Source of the DNA: CAUPWF01 sp964367905
GTDB taxonomy: Bacteria > Bacillota > Clostridia > Lachnospirales > Lachnospiraceae
Length of the DNA stretch: 24,390 bases
Assembly (NCBI GenBank): GCA_964367905.1
Contig: CAYIZP010000044.1
Location: 1 to 24,390 of the forward strand
Direction: 5' to 3'
In this document: in pieces, positions 6,631-13,311 of the stretch
How positions within the stretch are numbered: the first letter of the stretch is position 1
Layout of the letters: the number at the start of each line of letters is the position of its first letter
Position numbers and translations under genes: made by a program
The notes under the pieces: generated by a model
Database searches by the model: none
The model's input: only the letters and a program-made list of their open reading frames with translations
Told to the model about the DNA's origin: nothing

Positions 6631-7122
6631 TTAGTCTTGAATTCTCTCCAACCTATCCACCCCTAGATATTTCATTAATGCTCCAATAATTAAATCATGG
6701 TCTGTTAATACTGAAATCCCTGATACTAGGATTGTTCCCACCATTCCAACACCTTTTACCTTGATCGGGAATGCACCCCCGCAGGTTGAATACTCCATTG
6801 GATCCATGAACCAATCTGTCATCGCTGAGCCTGTTGTCTTCAATAAGTAGTCTACTTTCATCGAGCTTGCCATATGTAGTTTTGCAACTCTTTCTTTTCT
6901 CACCAACCAGTGTTCATGGTTTAGGCCTGTGTTGTCGAATCCATATTGGAATACGGTGTATCCGCTCATTAGACGAATGATGATTGCTGGTTGGAAACCG
7001 CCTTTTCTTGCTTCGTCTACCAGAATGTTACCCAAATCCCATGCATCTGAATTTGTGAAATGGTCGAATACCAATGCCTCTTCCTGTGCGTTTAGAATGT
7101 CTAATACTTGTGTGTCTGTCAT
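6631..7122 (-). CDS. UPF0303 / HbpS-like (heme-degrading domain family) protein, second copy
   Basis: A 163-residue soluble protein paralogous to 685-1161. Shared marks are QEE near residue 14, DHFTNSDAWDLGN, CGGAFPIKVKG and SVLTDHDLIIGALM. The start is the ATG at 7122, seven bases behind aaggag; an ATG six codons upstream (7140) lies ahead of that site and is rejected. It is the last gene of the sugar ABC transporter operon, but a terminator-like hairpin (7149-7179) stands between it and the second permease, so it is probably expressed at a lower level by read-through. The pairing of this family with two different transporters in one window suggests a role in handling imported substrate or in stress during growth on it; that is inference. 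Confidence 0.8.
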   Translation of the reverse strand: MTDTQVLDILNAQEEALVFDHFTNSDAWDLGNILVDEARKGGFQPAIIIRLMSGYTVFQYGFDNTGLNHEHWLVRKERVAKLHMASSMKVDYLLKTTGSAMTDWFMDPMEYSTCGGAFPIKVKGVGMVGTILVSGISVLTDHDLIIGALMKYLGVDRLERIQD

Positions 7123-7148
7123 GTCTTTTCTCCTTTTCATCTCTTATG

Positions 7149-7179
7149 CAAAAAATGGGATACCATTCGGTATACCCAT
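7149..7179 (-). terminator. Intrinsic-terminator-like hairpin inside the ABC operon
   Basis: Read on the minus strand: atgggtatacc, loop gaat, ggtatcccat, then a run of T's (7155 down to 7150). It lies 20-30 bases before the ribosome site of the UPF0303 gene and about 45 bases behind the second permease, so it should reduce transcription into the last gene. Confidence 0.65.
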
Positions 7180-7197
7180 TCCATGCTTTATTATTTC

Positions 7198-7226
7198 TAA
7201 CAGAATATTTGTAATAAATTCTGTTA
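7198..7226. repeat. Inverted repeat at the end of the second permease gene
   Basis: taacagaat (7198-7206) and attctgtta (7218-7226) are exact complements with an 11-base spacer; the right arm includes the permease stop codon. Together with 7149-7179 it makes two successive hairpins in the 101-bp gap. No T-run follows it. Confidence 0.5.
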
Positions 7227-8219
7227 TTTAATTGCTGAACTTGACTTCGCTGTTACATTTACAGATAGGCCGTATCCGATGAAGATAATAAGACCCTCAA
7301 TGATCATCTGTGTAGTATATGGTACTACAATCGCATTCAAACCAGCTGTCAAGATTGCAAGTAGTGCAAGTCCGATAAATGTTCTAGCAACACTACCTTC
7401 TCCACCTGTCATACTTGTTCCACCTAGAACTACTGCCCCGATGATAACGAGTAAGTTGGTCGCTCCTACTGTCGGAAGCGCTGTTCCTAATACAACAATT
7501 GTAAGGAATCCTGCTAATCCTGATAAGAATCCAGATAACACATATGCTGTTCCTTCAACCTTCTTTGTATTAATACCACAATATCTTGCCGCTTCTTTAT
7601 TTGAACCGAATAAAATTAACTCGCGTCCCCATTTACTTTGCTTCACATAAACTGCCATAATCAATAGTACTACCAATGAAATTATGAATACCGTTGGAAC
7701 AATATCAAATGTCTCATGGAAGCCAAACATTACCATTGACTCTGGTCCTGGTACAGCAACACTCTTGGTTACCGCATTGGCCACACCTTGTGCAATCAAT
7801 CTGGTACCCATGGTCACGATAAATGGTTGCATTCCGAAGTATCCAACAAACAATCCATTCACAAGGCCGAATAATAATCCTGTTCCAAGTGCAATCAAAA
7901 GTCCTACTATTATACTTGCCACACCCTCGCCGGCAACTTCCATGTATAAACATGCAAATACCGCACTGATTGCCATGACTGTCGATACAGATAAATCAAT
8001 ACCACCTGTTAAGATTACTAATGTTTCTGCTATTGCTGCAATTAGAAGATATGCATTCCCTTTCATTATTGTCTGGAATGTACGAAGTCCCAAAAACTGT
8101 GGTGCCATCAATGAAAATGTTACGATTAAGATAATAATAATTGCAACTGCTGGATAGCCAATTAAAAATTCCACGATTGGATTTTTCTTTGTTGTTACGT
8201 TTGTCTTTACTTTAGCCAT
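7224..8219 (-). CDS. Ribose/galactofuranose-type ABC transporter permease (second)
   Basis: A 331-residue integral membrane protein of the RbsC/BPD_transp_2 family with eight to ten hydrophobic segments. Typical marks are LTGGIDLSVSTVMAIS near 70-85, FIVTMGTRLIAQG near 130-145, a cytoplasmic NKEAARYCGINTKK segment that should contact the ATPase, and VVLGGTSMTGGEGSV near 265-280. It is preceded at some distance by aagggga. It is the fourth gene of the operon, after the binding protein, and is clearly different in sequence from the permease at 9508-10503 though of equal length. The pair probably forms a heterodimeric channel, as in YtfT/YjfF or LsrC/LsrD. The substrate is likely a monosaccharide or polyol. 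Confidence 0.93.
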   Translation of the reverse strand: MAKVKTNVTTKKNPIVEFLIGYPAVAIIIILIVTFSLMAPQFLGLRTFQTIMKGNAYLLIAAIAETLVILTGGIDLSVSTVMAISAVFACLYMEVAGEGVASIIVGLLIALGTGLLFGLVNGLFVGYFGMQPFIVTMGTRLIAQGVANAVTKSVAVPGPESMVMFGFHETFDIVPTVFIISLVVLLIMAVYVKQSKWGRELILFGSNKEAARYCGINTKKVEGTAYVLSGFLSGLAGFLTIVVLGTALPTVGATNLLVIIGAVVLGGTSMTGGEGSVARTFIGLALLAILTAGLNAIVVPYTTQMIIEGLIIFIGYGLSVNVTAKSSSAIK

Positions 8220-8326
8220 ATTCTCGTTTCCCCTTGTGTTTTTAGATGAATAGCAAAGTATTCCTCAGTTTCAGCCTCATCACATAAAGCTTGGAATAAC
8301 TTTTCTAACACAATACCTTTTCTTTT

Positions 8327-8362
8327 AATAAGTTGAGAAAGGAAACCCCTTCCCAACTTATT
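8327..8362 (-). other. Hairpin between binding-protein and permease genes
   Basis: aataagttg (8327-8335) and caacttatt (8354-8362) are exact complements, with further partial pairing of gaaagg/ccttcc inside. On the transcribed minus strand no T-run follows (aaaagaaaag instead), so it is unlikely to be a full terminator. A hairpin here may protect the binding-protein message from 3' decay so that it is made in excess over the permease, as known for malE-malF. Confidence 0.5.
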
Positions 8363-8399
8363 ATATTTTTTGTTACTAAATAATGTCTAGTCGTTTAGA

Positions 8400-9473
8400 T
8401 TAGAAGCTTAATCCTAATTCCATAACTCCCCAGATACCGTCTTTGTTTGCTTCGATGTCTTCACCTGTGTAGAATGTAGAAGGTACGAATACTTCACGCT
8501 CTGGCATTGTTCCATCAGCGATATAGTCTAATAAGATTTGAGCTGCTGTTTCACCTGTAGCTGGGCAATCCATTACTACAGTACCATCAGCGATTCCATC
8601 AACAACTGCTGTGTAACCTTCTTTAGATCCGTTGATACCTGTAACAACAACGTGTCCTTCCTCGCCTACTTTAAACAATTTACTAGCATCAGTCAATACT
8701 GTTTCAACACCAGGGATGAAAGAGTCTGTTCCGCAGAATACTGCATCGATTTCTGGGTTAGCTTGTAGTGCAGATTGGAAGTTAGCTGTAGCTGTTGGTG
8801 TATCCCAAGCTCCTGTATCAACTGTGATAACTTCTGCTTTGTCACCTAATACTTCTGTGATTGCATTGTTGAATCCTGTTGAACGTTGTACAGCGATGTC
8901 ATCACTATCTGGTCCACGAAGTTCAGCGATTACATAGCTATCTTTTTCCATAGCTGCTAATTGGTCAGCAATGTACTTTCCACCCATGTATCCATCATCT
9001 GTAGCTTGGCAAGTTACAGCTGTAAGTACGTTTTCTGAATCTGGTGAATCTCTGTCGTATAATACAACTGGGATTTCATTTGCTTTTGCTTCCATAAGAG
9101 CTGTTTCAATTGTGTTAAGGTCTACTGGACAAATCAAAAGTCCGTTTACACCTTGGTTGATTAATTCGCTAACTTGGTCATTTTGTACTTGAGCATCACC
9201 GTCAGCAACAAGTCCTACAACTTCTGCTCCCGCTGCTTCAAGAACATCTTCGATTCCCATAACTGTAGCTACACGTGATTCAAATTTTTGGTCTACTGAG
9301 ATCCCAATTTTAAGATCTGAAGGTGCTGCTGCCTCTTCTGTTGCTTCTTCTGCTGGTGCTTCTTCTTCAGTTGCCTCTTCCGCTGGTGCTGCTTCTTCTG
9401 CTGGTGCTGAACAACCTACTACACCAAGAACCATTACTGAGCATAACAATGCCGCTAATACTTTTCTTTTCAT
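8400..9473 (-). CDS. Sugar-binding lipoprotein of the ABC transporter (RbsB/YtfQ-like)
   Basis: A 357-residue Peripla_BP_4 type protein anchored outside the membrane. The start is the ATG at 9473, seven bases behind aaggag; the frame is open upstream but has no better site. The signal peptide ends in the lipobox VVGC with Cys21. It is followed by an unusual acidic linker of repeated APAEEATEE-type units (about 23-51) before the folded domain begins at DLKIGISVDQKFESR. Further marks: GDAQVQNDQVSELI, VVLYDRDSPDS, GPDSDDIAVQRSTGF, INGSKEGYTAV. Located between the two permease genes. A paralogue lies at 12186-13199. The ligand is likely a monosaccharide or polyol but cannot be named. Confidence 0.93.
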   Translation of the reverse strand: MKRKVLAALLCSVMVLGVVGCSAPAEEAAPAEEATEEEAPAEEATEEAAAPSDLKIGISVDQKFESRVATVMGIEDVLEAAGAEVVGLVADGDAQVQNDQVSELINQGVNGLLICPVDLNTIETALMEAKANEIPVVLYDRDSPDSENVLTAVTCQATDDGYMGGKYIADQLAAMEKDSYVIAELRGPDSDDIAVQRSTGFNNAITEVLGDKAEVITVDTGAWDTPTATANFQSALQANPEIDAVFCGTDSFIPGVETVLTDASKLFKVGEEGHVVVTGINGSKEGYTAVVDGIADGTVVMDCPATGETAAQILLDYIADGTMPEREVFVPSTFYTGEDIEANKDGIWGVMELGLSF

Positions 9474-9507
9474 AACTTTTCTCCTTTTTTGTTTTGTTTT
9501 ATTCAAC

Positions 9508-10503
9508 TTATTGCTTCGCGCCTTGACGAAGTCTATTGAACTTCTCTGTACGCATTGCATTAAATTGTCTGATGAATGTGGCTCTATCTGCTGCAACAGC
9601 AAATAATAAGATAACCCCTCTTACCGCTTCGAACACGTAAGAGCTTGCTCCTAACATCGCAAGGATGTTATCAATAATAACAAGGAAGATTGCTCCTAGC
9701 ACTGATCCTGCAACTGTTCCTGAACCACCCGCTAGCTTTGTACCACCTAGTACAACCGCTGCGATAACTGTAAATTCGATTCCATTTCCAAGGTTTCCTT
9801 GAAGTCCACCTGTTCTAGATACATAGATAACACCTGCGATACCTGCTGTTAAACCAGCCATAAAGTATGCCATAATCAATGTTCTCATTACTGGTAAGTG
9901 AGACTCTGCCGCCGATGCCGCTGAGTTACCAACCGCTCTAACATATGTACCGAATCTTGTCTTAAGGAATAGATAGGAACCAAATAATACTACAACTACT
10001 AATATAAAGATTGGAATCGGAATTCCGAATAATTGTCCTTTTCCCCAGAATGTTGCATCACTTGGAACTGAGAAGTTCTGTCCGCCTGAAATCGTCAATC
10101 CGATTCCTTTGTACACATTCAAGGTTGCAAGTGTTGTAATCATCGGCGCCATCTGAAACTTATGTACTAAGAATCCATTTAATGCACCTGCCAAACTTGC
10201 TGCTCCAACTGCGAAGAGTACACCAATCGCAACATTTGGAAAGTTGTTTAATGTTACACAATAGATAATGGCTGTAAGGTATACGATACCACCGATAGAA
10301 ATATCGATACCACCCGTCATGATAACAAATGTTAAACCGACTGCCATAATACCCGTTGTAGATGTTGTAATTAATATTCCTCTGAAGTTATTGATATCCA
10401 AAAACGCTGGAGTAACAATTGTTCCAATAATACTTAGCACTACTATTCCGATTGCAATAGAGAACCAAGGTTTTTCTGATAATTTTTTGATGCTATTTCC
10501 CAT
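9508..10503 (-). CDS. Ribose/galactofuranose-type ABC transporter permease (first)
   Basis: A 331-residue membrane protein of the RbsC family. Marks seen: IMTGGIDISIGGIVYLTA near 60-77, MAPMITTLATLNVYKG near 118-133, a cytoplasmic RFGTYVRAVGNSAASAAESH loop that should sit in the ATPase cleft, and VVLGGTKLAGGSGTVAGS near 252-269. The start codon lies 15 bp after the ATPase stop, with gggagag in the gap, so translation is probably coupled. The next gene, 34 bp downstream, is the binding protein. With the permease at 7224-8219 it should form a two-subunit channel. Confidence 0.93.
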   Translation of the reverse strand: MGNSIKKLSEKPWFSIAIGIVVLSIIGTIVTPAFLDINNFRGILITTSTTGIMAVGLTFVIMTGGIDISIGGIVYLTAIIYCVTLNNFPNVAIGVLFAVGAASLAGALNGFLVHKFQMAPMITTLATLNVYKGIGLTISGGQNFSVPSDATFWGKGQLFGIPIPIFILVVVVLFGSYLFLKTRFGTYVRAVGNSAASAAESHLPVMRTLIMAYFMAGLTAGIAGVIYVSRTGGLQGNLGNGIEFTVIAAVVLGGTKLAGGSGTVAGSVLGAIFLVIIDNILAMLGASSYVFEAVRGVILLFAVAADRATFIRQFNAMRTEKFNRLRQGAKQ

Positions 10504-10518
10504 AGTATTCTTCTCTCC

Positions 10519-12021
10519 CTATTGTTCATATACTGACTTAGATGCAAGCGAAATCATTGTGACAGCACTAAACTCTTCTCTATCCATCTCACCAACGATA
10601 TGTCCATTACTCATTACCAATGTTCTATGTGACAGTGCAAACAATTCTGGTAAATCCGAAGAAACCAATATAACCGCTGCGCCCTGTTTCGCTAAATCTG
10701 CAACCATGTTGTGAATATCGAATTTTGCTCCGATATCAACACCCTTAGTAGGCTCATCTAAGATTATAATATCTGGTTTTGTTTCTAGCCAACGTCCAAT
10801 CATAACTTTTTGTTGGTTACCACCTGATAGACTCTTAATCTTAGCTTCTGTATGTGGGAGTGCTACTTTCATCTCAGCAACAACTTCTTTTGCTTTTCCA
10901 TCTTCGCCGTCAAATACCATACCAGCTTTCTTGAACTTCATTACATTCTCTAGTTCTGCCGCTGTAATGTTCTCTCGAACCGATCTCACACCAAAGATTC
11001 CTGTGTTACGTCTATCCTCTGTAACTAGTGCCATATTTCTCTTCTTCATCTCACGAACAGAAACATTCTCAACTTTCTCACCCATTACATATACGTCGCC
11101 CTCTGACTTACTCACTCCGAAGATTGCCTCTACAACCTCTGAACGACCTGCACCTACTAGACCTGAGATACCAAGAATCTCACCCTTCTTCACCGAGAAG
11201 TTAATATTTACAAAGTCTGGAGAGTTCAAGTTCTCAACTCTAAGTGCTTCTTCCTCACGTGGTGTTCCGATATCAATTACGTTCTCACTGATTTCACGTC
11301 CAACCATCATTGCTTCAAGTTGTGGTCTAGTAATATCTGCAATCTTACCATTTCCAACTTGCTCACCGTCACGAAGAACGATATATTTATCTGACATACT
11401 CATAACTTCTTCCATAAAGTGAGAAATGAATATCATTGCCATACCTTGATCTCTAAGAGAATTCATGATTTCAAACAACTTTTGTCTCTCAGGAGCTGTT
11501 AATGAAGTTGTCGGCTCATCTAAAATAAGGAGTTTATCCGCTTGTAGTAAAGCTTTTCCAATCTCTACAATTTGTTGTTTTCCTGTAGATAGCTTCTCTA
11601 CCAAAGTACCTGGCTCTTCATCCAATCCCATGAACTCTAATTGCTTACGTGCAATGTCCTCTGATTTCCTCCAATCAACAAACATCGATTTTCCTGGCAA
11701 ATCACTGATTGACATGTTTGCTGCAATCGATAAGCTCTTGAACAATGATAGTTCTTGATGGACTGCTGCAATTCCATGTTCAGCTGGATTAATTTTGTCT
11801 ACTTTCACTTCATTTATGTAAATCTCTCCTGCTGTTGGTTTTAATAATCCACATACCATATTTTTAAATGTGGATTTACCCGCTCCGTTTTCGCCACATA
11901 ACGCAACAATCTCTCCTGGGTAAATATCAAAAGACACATTATCTACAACTGTCTTTCCTGAAAAAGCCTTTTTCAGTCCCCTTACGGATAATATTGGCTT
12001 CTTTTGCTCTGAGTTTCCCAT
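10519..12021 (-). CDS. Sugar ABC transporter ATPase with two nucleotide-binding domains (RbsA/MglA-like)
   Basis: A 500-residue cytosolic protein with two tandem ABC domains. Domain 1: Walker A GENGAGKST (43-51), a Q-loop in AVHQELSLF, the signature LSTGKQQIVEIGKAL and Walker B LLILDEPTTSL. Domain 2: the degenerate P-loop GLVGAGRSE usual in this family, the signature LSGGNQQKVMIGRWL, and Walker B IIILDEPTKGVD. It energises import by the two permeases downstream. The start is the ATG at 12021, behind gaggaagggg; earlier in-frame ATGs at 12039 and 12045 lack a ribosome site. First gene of its operon, about 50 bases behind a strong promoter. Confidence 0.95.
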   Translation of the reverse strand: MGNSEQKKPILSVRGLKKAFSGKTVVDNVSFDIYPGEIVALCGENGAGKSTFKNMVCGLLKPTAGEIYINEVKVDKINPAEHGIAAVHQELSLFKSLSIAANMSISDLPGKSMFVDWRKSEDIARKQLEFMGLDEEPGTLVEKLSTGKQQIVEIGKALLQADKLLILDEPTTSLTAPERQKLFEIMNSLRDQGMAMIFISHFMEEVMSMSDKYIVLRDGEQVGNGKIADITRPQLEAMMVGREISENVIDIGTPREEEALRVENLNSPDFVNINFSVKKGEILGISGLVGAGRSEVVEAIFGVSKSEGDVYVMGEKVENVSVREMKKRNMALVTEDRRNTGIFGVRSVRENITAAELENVMKFKKAGMVFDGEDGKAKEVVAEMKVALPHTEAKIKSLSGGNQQKVMIGRWLETKPDIIILDEPTKGVDIGAKFDIHNMVADLAKQGAAVILVSSDLPELFALSHRTLVMSNGHIVGEMDREEFSAVTMISLASKSVYEQ

Positions 12022-12078
12022 GTAAAGCCCCTTCCTCATACACAATGCTCTTATTTAGTATTTCTTAACACTGCCACA

Positions 12079-12107
12079 ATTATAGGTCACACATTATGTT
12101 CTGACAA
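12079..12107 (-). promoter_or_regulatory. Promoter of the sugar ABC transporter operon
   Basis: On the minus strand TTGTCA (12102-12107), a 17-base spacer and a perfect TATAAT (12079-12084), giving a start near 12072 and a leader of about 50 bases. This separates the transporter operon from the second binding-protein gene upstream. It is a natural target for the AraC-type regulator at 15096-16616, but no regulator site can be assigned by eye. Confidence 0.8.
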
Positions 12108-12153
12108 TTTAAATATTTTAGGAAATGTTTTAATTTTTTTAGGTATACATATG

Positions 12154-12185
12154 TTATTAACATTTCATTCATGGTTTGTTAATAA
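12154..12185. repeat. Inverted repeat just behind the second binding-protein gene
   Basis: ttattaaca (12154-12162) and tgttaataa (12177-12185) are exact complements with a 14-base spacer, touching the stop codon of the gene ending at 12186. No T-run follows on the minus strand. It is either the 3' hairpin of that gene or an operator about 45 bp upstream of the -35 of the transporter promoter. Confidence 0.5.
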
Positions 12186-13199
12186 TTATTTCGCCCCCCA
12201 TATTTCAGACTTATTGTCTTCAGCATCCTCAATTGTATAATAAGTGCTCTCAACCAAATTCATTTTTTCATAAGATTCTCCTTCTATAATTTTCCTTGTA
12301 ATTTCAATGGTATTCTCACCTATTTCATCTAAATTCATAACCATAAATCCATCAATTTCCCCCGATATCACCGCTTCATATCCTACAGTCGACCCATTGA
12401 CTCCATTGATAAAAATATGATTTGGTTCTCCCACTAAATATTTTTTATCCATATTCATTAATACATCGTTCACATTTGGAACAAAGGAATCTGTCGAACA
12501 GAATACAGCACGAATGTCCGGATTTGCTTGAAAAGCATTAATTGTCATTTCTCGCGCACTCTCCTCGTCCCAATCCGTTGGCACTTGAATCACTTCTACT
12601 TGTGGCATCTGTGCAACTGCTTCATTCCACCCCCTGCTTCTTTCAATTCCATTTTGATCATTTAACGCGCCTACCAATTCTAAAACATAGATTGTTCCCT
12701 CTTCATTCCCCAACGACTCTATCAATGCTTCACCGCATACCTTGCCATCTTGAATAGAATCTGGTCCCACATAAGCTTCAATTGATGTGCTATCTGGTAA
12801 GTTTCTGTCAAATGCAACTATAGGAATTCCTGCGGATACCGCTTCTTCCAATGCACCTTCGATCATATTTTGGTCCACTGCACAAACGAGGATTACATTT
12901 ACATCCATTTCTATAAACTCTCGTATCTGTGCGTTTTGTGCTTGTGCATCTCCCTCCGCAATCGATTCTTCTACTACATAGCCTAAATTCTTCGCCTCTG
13001 ATTTAATCGCATCTGTCACTGCAATTCTGCTTTCAAATTCTTGGTCTACTGACAAGCCTATCACAACACTGTCATCTACCGCCTCATTATTCATCTGGTT
13101 TTGCTCTTCCTCGACTTTACTCTGTGACACTTCTCCCTCAGTGCACCCACAAAGCACCATTGTAATCATACCCAAAATTATTATTCTATATTTTTTCAT
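12186..13199 (-). CDS. Second sugar-binding lipoprotein, probable co-sensor of the kinase
   Basis: A 337-residue Peripla_BP_4 lipoprotein paralogous to 8400-9473: both have a SVDQ.FESR start, GDAQ.QN, V.DRN/DSPDS-type and ING(S/V)NGS-type segments, and FCSTDSFVPN versus FCGTDSFIPG. The ATG at 13199 follows gtgaggg; a short signal peptide ends in LCGC with Cys19, slightly unusual for the Cys at -2. The linker is acidic but lacks the repeats of the paralogue. It has its own small transcription unit, with a transcript separate from the transporter, and is divergent from the histidine kinase gene by 112 bp. Position suggests it delivers ligand information to the kinase, as XylFII does for LytS in Clostridium beijerinckii; it could equally feed the transporter. 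Confidence 0.88.
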   Translation of the reverse strand: MKKYRIIILGMITMVLCGCTEGEVSQSKVEEEQNQMNNEAVDDSVVIGLSVDQEFESRIAVTDAIKSEAKNLGYVVEESIAEGDAQAQNAQIREFIEMDVNVILVCAVDQNMIEGALEEAVSAGIPIVAFDRNLPDSTSIEAYVGPDSIQDGKVCGEALIESLGNEEGTIYVLELVGALNDQNGIERSRGWNEAVAQMPQVEVIQVPTDWDEESAREMTINAFQANPDIRAVFCSTDSFVPNVNDVLMNMDKKYLVGEPNHIFINGVNGSTVGYEAVISGEIDGFMVMNLDEIGENTIEITRKIIEGESYEKMNLVESTYYTIEDAEDNKSEIWGAK

Positions 13200-13241
13200 T
13201 TTAATAGCCCTCACTTTCACACTACCCATCTTACATTCTAC

Positions 13242-13270
13242 TTGTATCATATCTAAATATATCTTATACT
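13242..13270 (+). promoter_or_regulatory. Probable promoter of the kinase-regulator-cyclase operon
   Basis: TTGTAT (13242-13247), a 17-base spacer and TATACT (13265-13270) lie 41 bp before the GTG at 13312. The -35 is weak and the -10 good. On the opposite strand a TTGACT (13274-13279) could be the -35 for the second binding-protein gene, with only poor -10 candidates 17-18 bases on; the two promoters would overlap. Confidence 0.5.
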
Positions 13271-13311
13271 AAAAGTCAAGGTTATTATTTTATTGAAGAA
13301 AGGGAATTGCA

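Noticed and set aside
7684..8157. Plus-strand 157-codon open frame antisense to the second permease
   Set aside because: Low-complexity T/P/N-rich translation with no ribosome site, a typical mirror of a membrane-protein gene.
8400..9602. Longer binding-protein frame starting near 9602
   Set aside because: The extra 43 residues overlap the permease gene and precede a proper signal peptide with its own ribosome site at 9473.
12061..12185. Catabolite-response (cre) operator before the transporter operon
   Set aside because: I looked for a CcpA-type palindrome and found no acceptable match; only the ttattaaca/tgttaataa repeat is present.
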